From positions 24,112 to 88,111 of the forward strand of contig MU839245.1 of NCBI GenBank assembly GCA_030685235.1: a DNA stretch of 64,000 nucleotides, read 5' to 3'. The DNA comes from Copromyces sp. CBS 386.78. Lineage: Eukaryota > Ascomycota > Sordariomycetes > Sordariales > Sordariaceae. Both the position numbers and the translations under genes were made by a program. Shown here one piece after another: positions 37,762 to 50,480 of the stretch. Position 1 is the stretch's first letter, and each line of letters opens with the position of its first letter. The notes beneath the pieces are model-generated. The model was not told where the DNA came from. It saw only the letters and a program-made list of their open reading frames with translations, and ran no database searches.

Positions 37762-38106
37762 TGTTATAAGGTTATTTGTAATTAACTAACCGTCCTATAT
37801 CGCTGCTTTTACTATGGTAATGGTTGCCGGGTTGATGGTATGCTCTGATTGGCTGTAGAGACCTAGTATAGTAGATGCGGCTGAACGCATTTGATATTTG
37901 ATTGGCTGCGGTTATTAGCCTACCCCTATCGCTAAGGCTATATAGACTATACTAGTTTATAGGATAATCTATAGGATGATTAGGCTGTACGGACTATATG
38001 CTTACTATATATAAATGGCTATTAAGGCTCCCCTAAATAGCTTCCTCTTCCTCGTATAATTACGAATGTCTTTATAAATACCTAACGTTCGCCTTGCCCT
38101 GTAATA
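37762..38106 (+). repeat. LTR D (3' LTR of outer element), RIP mainly on one strand
   Basis: Pairs with LTR A through the AGAAC duplication. In its first half CA has become TA throughout while TG is mostly kept (for example TGGTTGCCGGGTTGATGG is intact), the opposite bias to LTR B. Confidence 0.88.
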
Positions 38107-38110
38107 AGAA

Positions 38111-39712
38111 CGTATTGGGGATTAGTTTATAAATATATTGTAAGTAAATGATTTTGACTAATTTAATTTGAATTATAAATATTATATTTCGTTTTATTAA
38201 TTTTAAACTAATTACGAATTTAAAGTATAAAATTAATTAGTATTACTAATTTTTATAGCTATAAATTTAGTATTCCCAAAAAGTTCTAAATTTAAGAATT
38301 AAAATATTAGGAAGTTAATAATTAATACCGTTTGTAAATATTTTAAATAGAAGGACGAATAGTTATTCGCGAAGAAAATAAAGTTTTCGGAGTTAGAGGT
38401 TTATATTAATAAATAATTTAAATTTAGTACGAATTCGGAATAAATCCTAGACTAAAATAACGAGGAGAAAGATATAATTTTAAAAGTCCTTAATAGTATT
38501 ATAGGTACCGAGCCCGATATTTTTAACTTTTATATTTCTAGCCCCCTTAGGGATAATAATACGCTTATAATCTCTAATTTTAGAAGGGATTTTAAAGAAG
38601 TAAACGGAATTACGAATATTATAAATTTAGAATATTAGAATTCGTATATTAACCTCCCGTTTAATTTAAAAGTAGACGTTACCTATAAAGTTCCGGTCTT
38701 TAACTTTATATTTACCTTTGAGGGGGATTCTATTTAAGTCCTTATTACCTTTAGATTTACTATTCCCCGGCTTAGAAATAGAAATACGAATTTTAATTCT
38801 TCGATAGGGGCGTTTACTTTTATAAGTATTAACGACCTATTTGTATTTAGCGTATATAATACTATTATAATATTCGCTGCTAATTATTTACTTGTAAACG
38901 TTCTTTAAGCTTTAGAGGCAGTTCTACTTAAAAATATATAGGGATTTACTTCTACGGCGAATCCGCCTACTTCGGAAATGTAAGCGTTAGACTATTTTAA
39001 TTATATTAGCCTCTTAGAAGTAGAGGAACCGGAAGTATAACCCGCTTCGACTATTAACCTAGGGAAGTTAACCGGTAAAATTAAAGATATATCCGGATCC
39101 CGGTCTACGAATAAATTTAGATATATAGATATTATTAGCGTATAGGAGAGTACTATAAATTACGAAGAAAACGTTATTACGAATATAATTTTCGCAATGG
39201 GATTTAAAGACGAAAATCCCGATATTAAAGAGATTTCGGCGGAAGAATTCTATTATAAAGAAGGAGAAGCGGAAATATATTAATAGTTGACGAAACGTAA
39301 ATATAATATTTTTAAATTATAATATAGAAATTACTTGGGAAGATATATTAAAATATTTGTAGTAGAATATATTTAGTTAAATATTAAATATAGTAGAGAA
39401 AGTTTAAGGGAGAAATAAATTATAGGAGACGACTTAAATTTTTTATTAAATTGGGATTATCCTTTAATATTCGATCGAGAATTATTATATAGCGTAAATA
39501 TTTATAACTATATTAAACTTATTAATATTAATATTATATAAGACTTATACCCTCTATATACAATAAAAGAAGTAGTTGATATAATTAGCCGGGACGAATA
39601 TAATATTATACAACAATTCTTACTGTAGCCCGAACTTAGCGAGGAGGCTAATATTTAATTAGATTGGGCGGGTAGGGCAAGTATTATTCTACTTACCTAG
39701 TATAAATCCTGA
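38111..39712 (+). pseudogene. Fossil large ORF, 3' part
   Basis: Continues the frame broken at 28760. Removing 28761-38106 and one copy of AGAAC restores codon CGT and a readable frame of 534 more codons to TGA at 39710-39712. The best-preserved stretch (about 38470-38870) has few stops and reads as beta-rich protein, with GTEPDIFNFYISSPL, VDVTYKVPVFNFIFTFEGD and RFTIPRLRNRNT. With the 5' part the frame exceeds 1,200 codons. No known domain is recognised. Confidence 0.5.
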
Positions 39713-39819
39713 TTTATAGACAATTTGTTTTCTTTTTTTTCTATTTTATTCTATTACTTTAATTGGAGGTCGGTTGCGTATCCTTTCCTATCTTTATACT
39801 ATATAGGGATTAATATAAT

Positions 39820-40016
39820 TGATACGTAGCTTCCCTCATAGAGGGACCCCCCTGCCTACTGCGCTTGACGCAGGGTAGGTATGCATCATATGCACATGTA
39901 TATATAGCCGTACGCATTAACGCACTAATTCTAAATTTCTCCTAGAATTAATAACAATATTATAATCACGTTGACGCGCTACGCTAATCTTATTATACGG
40001 TTTCCATACATTAATA
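39820..40016 (+). repeat. 5' LTR of second chromovirus
   Basis: Begins TGATACGTAGCTTCCCTCAT, contains AGAGGGACCCCCCTGCCTAC and CACGTTGACGCGCTACGCT, and ends CCATACATTAATA. The 3' copy matches it apart from transitions and a TA-repeat expansion. Confidence 0.88.
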
Positions 40017-43000
40017 GTAGCTGCAACTTTATTTGAATAAAAATCTTTCCAGGATTTACGATCGTATACTAAAAGCGTTAACGATTCGTTATTACGTTAA
40101 TTATTATAGGCCAGCGGAACCTTAGACAATTTGGATATTATCCAATTAAAGTAATATATTCCCGCGTTAACCCTTATTAATTACGTAACTATACTTCCGC
40201 TAAAACGAACTATCCCTATCGCTACTAAAATCGCGTTAAATACATTCTACCGGCTTAGAGTACCCTTATAACCTACTTATTAATTAAAATACTATAAACA
40301 ATTAGCTTTTATTAATAAGAAGTATTGCAACTTCTTTCTTAATTAAGAAATAACCGCCCTCCCTCCTATTCGTCCCTAATTAATTTATTTAGAGTAGTAT
40401 ATACCTTTTTCTTATAATTAAACGAGTCCCCGTTATTTTACTCCCTTATTTCTCTCCCTCGATAATTTTTGGTATTTTTTGGCTACGACCAAGCATTTAT
40501 ATTAATAATACCCTATATACCGGATTAATATATTTTTACTCGTCGCCTTTTTTAGTTTAAAAACTACTATTTTAATAAATTTATTATAATTAATCTATCG
40601 TTTAATTCTTTTTTTAAAGTTTATAATAATTTTATTACTAGGCTCTTTAATTACAAGAAGACCTACTTTAATATAGTTATTGAATTTGTAAATTAAGAAG
40701 TAATTTATTAATTTAACCTTACTTAATTATATAACGTAGGTAAATTAATAAAAGCTTTTAAAAATGTTAAAGCTTACGTATATACTTATAGCCGATTCCC
40801 TACTTTTATTTATTAAATTGAATAATTATATTAATTAGTTAATTGAGAAATCGATATTTTTAATATACTTAGTTCGCTATTAATACTATATATTAATAAA
40901 CTACTTATTATTATTAACTTCCTTTAATAGATCCTCCGAAGTATAAAACTTATTACCCGTTAAGTCTCTCGTTAATTCTCTATTTCCCTAGAACTATTTT
41001 AAACTCTTAAATTCTTCTTGGGCGCTTTTCTAATTAAATTTAATATATTTTCCCTTGTATAAGGGATTCTTACTATATAATTACGCTTTTTTACTAAATT
41101 AATAAATTCGGAATAATAGTAACGAATTTCGAAAAAGAATTATAATATACAGCCTTCGTTAAAATTTTTCGATATTCATATACTTAATTAATAATAGGTA
41201 AAATAATTTAAATAAACCTTTTATATACTTTAAATATTTTAATTTACTAAACTATTTAACTTTATTAGTAATACGTTAAATTAATAATTATTCTAATTCG
41301 TTAACGTTCTTAGTATTAAAGAACTATTATCTTTATTTCTTCCCTAAACTTTTAAAAATATTAATTAGTTAAATACTATTTAATTAAATAATAATATTCA
41401 ATCTTCCTTTAATATAAGTTCCTACGGATAGTTATAAAGCTTTAATACCTTTATTATAAGAATAGAGGGCCCTATTATTAACTTTATAATTAATATATTA
41501 AAATTAATAGAGAATTTTATTAATATTAATAATTCCGTTTCGACCTTTAAAATAGTTTAAATCGGGTATTTTAACCCTAAAGTTAAAATGTAAGGTAATA
41601 ATACGTTAATTACAGTAAATAATAATATTTATTATAACAATATTACTATATTTTAGAATTCTGTTATTACGAATATAAACGACGAAGGTAAACGAAATTA
41701 TATTAGGAAAAATTTCTACTAGCTGCTTTGAAGTATAGCCTAATAATAATATATTACTTAGATTTCCGATTAGGAGCGCTTCGAACTTCGTTAATTATTC
41801 GATAATTAGAGAGCCATTCTATTCGAATTATTTAGTATAAATTCGATAGAGGCGGCTAATAAATTCGCAATTTATATATATTTTAAGGACGACTATTTTA
41901 ATAGTAAATTATTTAGGGCGTACATAATAATTTATATATAGTTCGTAAAAGTATTCGGTATTATAGCAGATATATAATTTAAAATTTAGGTCTTCGTCGG
42001 TCTTTATCCCGGGTTACAATAAATTTGCCTTTAACCTTTTAATATTAGAAGGCTATACGAATAGATTAATACTATTAAATTAATAGTTAAAATATATATT
42101 AACCTATTGAATTATAAGTCGTATATAATATTTTATATATTATTTACAATAAGTATTAACGTTAATTTTAGGACTATTAAAATTAATTACGTATTTATTA
42201 ATAATGTAGACGACGCCGCCAATATTTTTATCGGCTATAATTCGTATAGATTTAAATATAAAAATAAAAATAAAAGAAAGTAAATAAGTAGAAATAAATT
42301 AAGCGGAAGTAGTAATAGGAATATTAGAAGTGGTAATAGGAACGTTGGAAGTAGTAATAGGAATATTAGAAATAGTTATAAGAATATTGGAAGAAGTAAT
42401 AAGGATAATAGAGGTAGTAGAAATAATTAAAATAAATAGGAGAAGTAAAAATATTAGTATAGAAGAATAATATAGAAATTAGGAAAGCCGTTAAAGTATT
42501 ATATTAGACCGTTTAAAAGGAAATTTAGAAAATAAGTGAAATTGCGTAGGGATAGAGAGTAAGGATATATAAGAGAAGAACTTATTAACGAAGATAATAA
42601 TAATAAAGAAGAGGTAGAAGATTATTTAAAGGAATATAATTATACTTTTAATAGAAAGGTTTTTAATGAAGAGGAGGAATTAATTTATAATTAAGAGGAG
42701 GAGGATAATATTATTATATTTATTTATTCGTCAGCCCTCGTTAAAAGCAACCTTCATTATATTTATTAGAAATATAATTTCGGTTTCGAAAGTCGAAAGG
42801 TTTTAATAGTATATATGCTATTAAATATCTATAATTTAAAAAGAAAAAAAAACTACCCCTAACATTAAAACCGAAGTTTGGCGAAGTAGAATTATTAGAG
42901 AAGCTTTAATCCGCCAAATTTAAAATAGGAGACGTTATAGAGGTAAGACCGATACTTCCGTTAAATAACGAATATATTAAACGGAATTCGTATTATAGGA

Positions 43001-43149
43001 TTAGGATTAAAATCGGCACCGAAACTGATACGGTATACGTTAATTCTAATTATTCGACGATAATAATCGATAAACGCTTTCTTAAAAAATATTAATTAAA
43101 TATAAAAATCATTAAGATACTACCTCGTTTAATAAATAGAATTAATAAA

Positions 43150-46100
43150 AAGGTAAAATAATTATCGACAAATAAATTACTATTACCTTTTAAATTCTAA
43201 GTATCGTTAATAGTATTAAAATATTAAATTAATTTTCTATTATAGTATAATTAATTTTAGGGCTTAACCTAAATATACTATTCGGTATTAAATTCTTTAA
43301 CCCCAACCGGACTATTATTAATTATTTATATTAAAGTATTACCTTTGAATTTTATAAAGATTTTATTATTCTATTCGAATACGTATCGAAATTAATATTA
43401 GTCTAGCGCCGCATAATTACGCTAGCTAAAATTATTATCCTACTACATTCTACTATATAGGTCCTAATTAATTATAGAAACCTTCCTAAAATTAATATTA
43501 ACGGATCCCCCCGCAAATATATATTCTACGGAGTCGTTAATAGAGCTATTAACTAGTTGGTATATTCGGAATCCGTTAGAATTATTATTATCTTAAATAT
43601 AATAGACATTTATAAAACCATCGGCTATAAGAAGAAGGTCGGTATTATTAAGGATTTTAAAGACGATAATTATATCTTCGCTAATTAGAAAAAAGCCGTA
43701 TTAATTAATTTAGTAATTAATACTACTACGGCCGAATCTTTCGTTTTTAACGAAATTGTAGATAAATTAGTATAAATCGACGAAAATAACGTTTATAAAA
43801 TATTTAACGAAATATTTAAAATAAATAACCCTAAAATTAAAAACTTTATTCCTAAATTTAAAGAAAAGGAAAAGAGGCGTACTAAATTAATAGTAAAGTT
43901 TAATATTTTAAATATATTTCGTAACCCTTTTAAACTAAAATTTCTTACAATTAAAATTAGTAAAAAAGTAAAGCCCGCTAAACCTAAATTAATACCCCAT
44001 ATTAAAAAAGATTTCCCTATTCTTAGCAACGTTATTAATAATAAATCTAAAAGTACTACTAACCCTATCCAACCGTATAATATATTTGGAAAGCCCCTTC
44101 CTAAAGTATTAGAAAGTTATAAAGAATTAGGGATAGGAAGGCTAGAAAAAATCCCTACTATATAGACTAAAGATAGTATTTATATTATTAATATTAATTA
44201 TAAATTAATTAGGTAGTTAAAAAAAGTTATTAACAACTTTAAATATTAGGGCGGCGAAGGTATAATTAAGATAGACGAAGATAAATACTTATATATTAAT
44301 TTAGTAGAAGGGTAGTAAAATAAGAAAGTAGGAGTAAAATTTTATAAGTTAAACTTAGAAAAATAGAAAATAATTGATAATACCTTCGGTAAATTTTGTA
44401 AGTAAGGTAAATTACTATTTATAAAGTACTTTATCCCGTTTAATTGCCTAATTTTCGTAATTTAGAAAATTATTAATAGAATTAGAAAAGGTAAGGTAGT
44501 AATTAACTTTAGGACTTTCAATTATATAATTATCTTAGACGCCTACCTATTATTAAATTAGGAAGAAATTATTAATATACTTATCGGCTATATATTTTTT
44601 ACCGCTTTCGATATATCGGCTTTCTTTTATTAATTGCCCGTCTAGTTCCGGTATTAGAATTATATAGTATTAGTTACCTATTAAAGTTTTAAAGTTAGTT
44701 TAGTCGTATTAATAGGCTTTAAGAATTCGCCCTCTTATATTTAATAATTTATAAATAAACGCTTAGCTAAATATAAGTACTTTTACCGCGCCTATATTAA
44801 CGACGTAATTATTTTTAATAAGACGGCGGAAGAGTACGTTGAGTATATTCGTAAAGTATTAGCGGTCTTTTAAACCGTCAATTTTAGAATTAACCCTTAA
44901 AAATCCTTTTTCAGATTTTCTTAAATTAAACTATTAGGATTTTATATTAACAGTCTTAGTCTATTTACGATAGCCAATAAAGTGGAAGCCTTAACTAAAT
45001 TTAAAATACTTTTTACTTTTAACGATTTAAAAATATATTTAAGCTTAATAGGATTCTTAAAACGATTTATCCCCTTTTATAAATAAAAGGCGGAACCTTT
45101 AGAAGAAAGGAAAATAATAATATTAAAGGTTGGCCGTTAAGACGGCGCCCTATTTATAGGTAAATTAAAAGCGGTTAGAAAAAATTATATTTCTAAGGTT
45201 AAATTTACCCTAACCGAACGAAAAAAGGAAGTTTTTCGTATTTTGTAAGATTATTTAATAAAGACCGTTTATTTCGCGTATTAGAATTTAAATTATATAC
45301 CCTTCGTTAAAATTAATATATTAAAACGGGGTATCGGCGTTATAGCCTTTTATATCGAAGGCGTTAATATAAATTAGAATAGAAGAAATATCTTTATTAA
45401 TAAAGTTTAATTAATTTTATATATTAGCCGTAAATTGATAAAGATAGAATAGAAATATTGGCCAATTGAAATAGAGGTCGTAAATTTAGTATAGACGGTT
45501 AAAAAATTCAAAATATAGTTTTAATTTTTAAAATATATTACAATTATACTTACGGACTATAAAATAATATTGAGTATTATTAAATAAATTTCCTTTAAGA
45601 CTATTAATATTATAAAGTTTAAGCTTCGTTTAATATTAATATCGATTATATTAATATAGTTTAAATTAAATATTGAACATATCCCTAGTAAAATAAATTT
45701 TATATTCGACATTTTATTCTACCTCCTAATAGTCGATAACGATTCGGAAGATAAAGATTTATTAAAGGCTGAGTTTAACGATATTTGGGAGGAGGGTTTT
45801 ATAATTACTATTATTGAAATAAAGTTAAATTTTAGGTAGAAAATTATTAACGGTTATAAAATTAACTCTAAGTATATTAAAATTATTAATTTTATTAATA
45901 AAAAGAAAGCCTTCTATTAGGCGGATCCGATTAAACTGCTTATAATTAAAGGAATACCTTTCAATATATAGGACGACTTATTGTTCTACTATACTACGAA
46001 ATATTAATAGCGGCTATACGTACTAAACGCTTACGTTAAGGATATATTATATATAATTTATAATTTAAAATATTATTTCGGTATTAATAGGATAATTAAA

Positions 46101-47490
46101 GATTTAACTTCCTATTCGTTCTCTAAAATAATAAAGAAAGTTAGGGACTACGTTTAATATTACCCCGAATACTTTAAGAACGCTACTTTAAGGAAGAATT
46201 CTTTTAGCGAACTTAATCCTATTAACGTACCGCCTATCCTAGGCTATACTATTACAATCGACTTCGTAATCGCATTACCCGTATATTTCTAAAGTAGAAT
46301 TTTTAAGGTTTTAGAAGGTGGTTTTAATATAATTATAATAATTAGTAACAAATATAATAAATATATTTTTTATATCCTAGAATAGATAATATAAATAATA
46401 AAGTAATAGGGTATAGTATTAACTACCTACTTTTTATTATGCGATTGGGGTTTACCTTCTATTATTATTTCTAATAGAGATTTTAAATTTATATCCAATT
46501 TTTAGTAAGGAGTATTTAAAGTAATAAACGTTAACTTTTAATATTTACCGCCTACTACGCTTAAATAGACAGTTTATTAGAGAGAAAGAATTAAATAATT
46601 GAAATTACTATTAGGTTCTATATCGTAGTTAGCGAAGTACCTTAATTAAATATTTTCCTAATATTATAATTTAATTTTAATATAGTATATACCAACGTTA
46701 TTAATAAGTCCTTAATCGAATTACTAATAAAATTTAAGTCCTATACCCTATTAGACGTAATATTTAATTTTAAGGATAAATTTAATATTAAAGCGGTCTA
46801 TATATTAAACTATTTTAAAGTAGAAATAGCTATCGCTTACGTAATAGCCGTAACTAAAATGAAATATAATAAAAAAATAATATTAGCTAAATTTAAAATT
46901 GGAGACTAAGTATATTTAAAACTATATTACGGCTACTATTTATTAGGAAAGCCCCTAAGGAAGTAGTCTTAGTAAAAAGTAGGACTTTTTAAAATTATTA
47001 GTATTAAAGGACTATTAGCGGTCGAATTCGATTTCCTAGCTAATTAGAAAAATTATTATACTATATTAATTATATAATTAATGCCCGCTCCTATTAAAGA
47101 AGATCTTTTCGGCCGTTGTCTTTAAAATTTAAATAAAGTCGTTGAAGAAAATATAAATAATAATAAGTAATACGAAATTAATAAGATTCTTAATCGGCGT
47201 AAAAGCTTTAAGTACGGTCGCCTAATCTTTAAATACTTCGTTAAATAGAAAGGATACTAGAATTAATAGAATTTATATATATTATATCCTACCCTTTTAT
47301 AAAACATATTAAACCTGCTCTACGAATATAATAATATTTATCTTATTAACGAAAAGGAGTTCAAACTTAAAAAACCAAGGAAAAGGAAAAAAGTTATTAT
47401 AGTATAAGAGGAACCTTTAGAAAAATAGGGAAAGGAGGTTACTAAAATTCCTAAATCTAATATCGAAATAAGGCTTCCTTCATATTACAC
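43150..47490 (+). pseudogene. pol of second chromovirus, RIP-degraded
   Basis: A retropepsin-like tail (LNLNILFGIKFF near 43270) is followed by RT with AFDISAFFY and the catalytic box read as YINDV at 44793-44807 (YIDD expected), then RNase H (NILKRGIGVIAFYIEG near 45320). The integrase core has TITIDFVIALP near 46250 and IISNRDFKF, where Asn at 46473-46475 replaces the second catalytic Asp. One indel between about 46600 and 46900 shifts the frame. The new frame gives the integrase C-terminus (FKIGD, LAVEFDFLAN) and a clear chromodomain (YEINKILNRRKSFKYGRLIF from 47171). Chromodomains direct integration to heterochromatin. Confidence 0.85.
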
Positions 47491-47772
47491 TTAAATTACT
47501 ACGCCACGTTTTTATCCCGTCTCCCTACTCTACCTTTCTACGAGAATTTACTACTTTACTATATTATTTTACAATTTATATAGCGAAATTTTATTAAATT
47601 CTTACAATTCTCCCCTACAACCTCGCGCCGCTTTCAAATATTTATAAATTGCTTTACTTTCCTTTTATTTATCTTATTCCTTTTCGCTTATATATACTCT
47701 CTTTTTCTCTCTCTTTCTCTTTCTCTCTCTCTCTCTCTTTCTTTTTCCCTCTTATACTTACCATTACTCTTT

Positions 47773-49275
47773 CCCAGATTCGACCGATATATATAGCGAC
47801 TATTTATAGTATTCGACGAATTTATAATAAATTTTAGGAAGGATTAAAAAGCGTACGAAGCCGTAAGGCCGATTAGATCAAACTTTTATAAGAGAAAGAT
47901 ACTCGATAACGAGGAAGTTAAAATTGCCGTAGAAATCCCTATTAATTAATATAAAGAATATAAAGCGAACGACGAAATTAAAATTATAATTTAATTTACT
48001 AAGGACTTTAGTAGTATTCTAAAAAATTGGGACTTAAAGAATATTATAATAGTCTTCGGCTATAAATAGAAATATAATATTTAAAAGACTAATTGGTATT
48101 TAATTTTTAAGAATTTTAATAAATACGTCCTTAATAAGTAGAAGAGCATTAATTTCGGTCTAAAGTATATATTAGCGAAAAATAAAAAGTTCCTATAAAT
48201 TCCGGAGCTAAACGTTTGGGCCGTAATAATAATCCTCTATTATTCGGAAATCCGTAAAATATTAGACAATAACTAGAAGGCGGAACGTTACCTTCTTAAG
48301 AATTGGAAGGAATTTAATAATAAGTATGGCTAAGATTTAGAAGTTTATATTATAGGAAATAAGCCCGGAAAGATATTTAAACTAGGTAGGAATTTATTTT
48401 ATAATTTCGAATAGCGTAAAATTAATATAGAATCGTTTATTAATATCGTTATAATAATAAAAATATTAATAATTTATAATTCTTTTAATATAAAAGTAGC
48501 TCGTTTAGAAACCGACGTTAATTTATTACCAATTAATAAAGTATAGTATATTATAGGTAAAAAGTTCTAGTAGTATTAGGATATTAAAGCTTTAAAGGTT
48601 AAATAGAAGAAGCCTATTGAAAAGTTAAATGCGAACCTTAATATAACCGAACCTATTATTAATTTAGCGGTATAGAATATTAACGATAACTTAGTAAATT
48701 AAATAATTAACGACCCTATTAACAAGAATATAGCCGTTAATAAGATTATTATTAATAATACCCATTCTAAATACATTACGTCGAATAAGGAGGTTAAGAG
48801 CGAGTTAGTTGATACTATAATTATTAATATATATAAGTTAATTAAGATTTGCGGGGACGACTTCGAGTCGACTATAGATAATAATAGGGCCCTTATTACT
48901 ATTGTAGAAATTAAGGTATTAATTACTATTACCGTTGCCGAAGTAAAACAAGAAATGAAGAAAGTTATAGCGGGATAGAAGAGGAAGTACGAAGAAATAT
49001 AAGAGGAAATTAAAGATTTGAAGGGAAGGATTGAGGAATTAGAGTAATAGAAGAAAGTAGACGTTAAAAATCCGTAGGAATTTATTAAGGGAGTAGTATT
49101 AGAACGTATGAAGAATAAGGAAAGGGCGATTAATATTGAATAGGGAGATTTTTTAAAGATAAAAAACGGAAGATATATATTTAAATATAAGTTAGGGGAG
49201 GTATTTATTTGGGAAACTTTAATTGACGACGTTAATAAGGTAGTGTGGTAGAAGGCCGTAATTAAGCCTAATTGA
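47773..49275 (+). pseudogene. Extra ORF between chromodomain and 3' LTR, unknown function
   Basis: A frame of about 500 codons ends at TGA 49273-49275, about 60 bp before the 3' LTR. Interruptions are TAA/TAG at roughly one in 18 codons, and about 130 codons run open around 48720-48980. It starts near FDRYI/FDEFIINFRKD and has a middle part with PELNVWAVIIILYY and ERYLLKNWKEFNNKYG. The C-terminal third is strongly coiled-coil in character (EMKKVIAG, KRKYEEI, EEIKDLKGRIEELE). It shows no signal or membrane segment of an envelope protein. It may be an accessory ORF of the element or captured sequence. Confidence 0.55.
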
Positions 49276-49334
49276 CGGGCGTTTATATATATATAGCGAT
49301 GAGGATATTGCTATTTTTTCTCTAAGAGGGGTAT

Positions 49335-49531
49335 TAATGCGTAGTTTCCCTTATAGAGGGACCCCCCTGCCTACTGCGCTTGATGTAGAGTAGGCATATA
49401 TTATATATATATATATATATAGCCGTGCGCATTGACGTACTGATTCTAGATCTCTCCTAGAATTAATAATAACATTATAATCACGTTGACGCGCTACGCT
49501 GATCTCATTATACGGTTTCTATGTATCAATA
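49335..49531 (+). repeat. 3' LTR of second chromovirus
   Basis: Begins TAATGCGTAGTTTCCCTTAT and ends CTATGTATCAATA. It contains an (AT)n expansion at about 49395-49421 that the 5' copy lacks. Confidence 0.88.
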
Positions 49532-50100
49532 ATACTGGGCGTTCAATTTTATTATTAGGACGGGAAATTCGTATATAGTTTGACGTTTTATTATGCTCCC
49601 CCTATTTTTCTAGTAGAAGATTCGTATATAATTCGATATTTATCTTCTATTATACTATAAGTTTTACTTCCTACGGATAGACAATTATCTTAAATTTATT
49701 TCCTAAGGGTATATTAATGCCCGATAGATTATATTAGTTTTTATAATAAGGGATATAAATAGATTCGCAAAAGGTTATTATATATTAGGTATTTATAGAG
49801 TACTTTAATATAAGGTATAATTATTAGTTTTAATTAAATGCTTACTAATAGAATTATATTATATTTATTTTATATTTATTCCGCTTGCGCTATAATATTA
49901 TTCGTTAATTACTTCTACTTCTATTTCTAAATTAATATACCCGACGGGACTTAGACGGGACTTCTTTAATATACTTTATAATAAGTATATTCCTACTTAA
50001 ATACGAACGGCTCGGGATAGGATTAGAATAAAATTATATAATATTTTAAAAATCGTTTTCGAATTAAATAATTATTAATAATATTCGCTCTATTAAATAA

Positions 50101-50480
50101 TAAATTTACTATTAAGCCAGAAATTATACTTATTATATATAGATATTAATTAGTATTATTCTATTAAGTAACAATTAGTTATTTAGCAAAGTATTCTATG
50201 CAATTTTTATAATTATAGCGGTAAGTCTATTATTAAGCGAGAAATTATATTTATTATATATAGATATTAATTAATTTTGTTCTATTAAATAATAATTGGC
50301 TATTTAGTAAAGTATTCTACGTAGTCTTTATAACTATAATGGTAAGTTTGCTATTAAGCGAGAAATTATATTTATTATATATAGATATTAATTAGTTTTA
50401 CTCTATTAAATAATAATTAGTTATTTAATAAAGCATTCTATTAAATCTTCAATACTATTACCTAATTTTACTATATTAAA
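50101..50480 (+). repeat. 121-bp tandem repeat, three clear units and a decayed fourth
   Basis: TAA(A/G)T(T/C)T(A/G)CTATTAAG-type unit starts at 50101, 50222 and 50343 give an exact 121-bp period. Each unit carries GAAATTATATTTATTATATA then TAGATATTAATTA and a TCTATTAAATAATAATTAG segment. A decayed unit follows to about 50560. Confidence 0.8.

Larger units (their letters stand above)
28761..38106 (+). mobile_element. Outer copy of nested Ty3/gypsy chromovirus (internally deleted)
   Basis: LTR A (28761-29106) and LTR D (37762-38106) are flanked by the same 5-bp duplication AGAAC (28756-28760 and 38107-38111), so they are the two ends of one insertion. Most of its interior is gone. LTR A is followed directly by the pol 3' end (about 29112-29312, integrase C-terminus and chromodomain), which continues after a nested copy at 37150-37369 and, after a solo LTR, at 37619-37761. 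The fragments are only lightly mutated. Confidence 0.88.
39820..49531 (+). mobile_element. Second Ty3/gypsy chromovirus, 9.7 kb, with extra 3' frame
   Basis: LTRs at 39820-40016 and 49335-49531 (197 bp each) enclose a plus-strand Gag region, PR-RT-RNase H-IN-chromodomain and a further frame before the 3' LTR. The flanking pentamers are ATAAT and ATACT, a 4/5 match, so the target duplication is plausible but not exact. A purine-rich AAGAGGGG precedes the 3' LTR. Heavy RIP has inactivated it. The 40017-43150 part should hold gag; an Arg/Ser/Asn/Gly-rich patch with 21-24-bp repeats (about 42300-42430) would suit a nucleic-acid-binding tail, but no zinc knuckle was identified. Confidence 0.85.

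Noticed and set aside
38111..39712. Use of 'only TAA/TAG, no TGA' as proof of an old ORF
   Set aside because: RIP also converts TGA to TAA through the opposite strand, so the lack of TGA is expected in any frame; only low stop density, repeat phase and frame continuity were counted.
47690..47750. Ser/Phe-rich membrane-like peptide (47649-47837)
   Set aside because: It comes from a CT microsatellite (TCTCTTTCTC) within the retrotransposon, not a gene.
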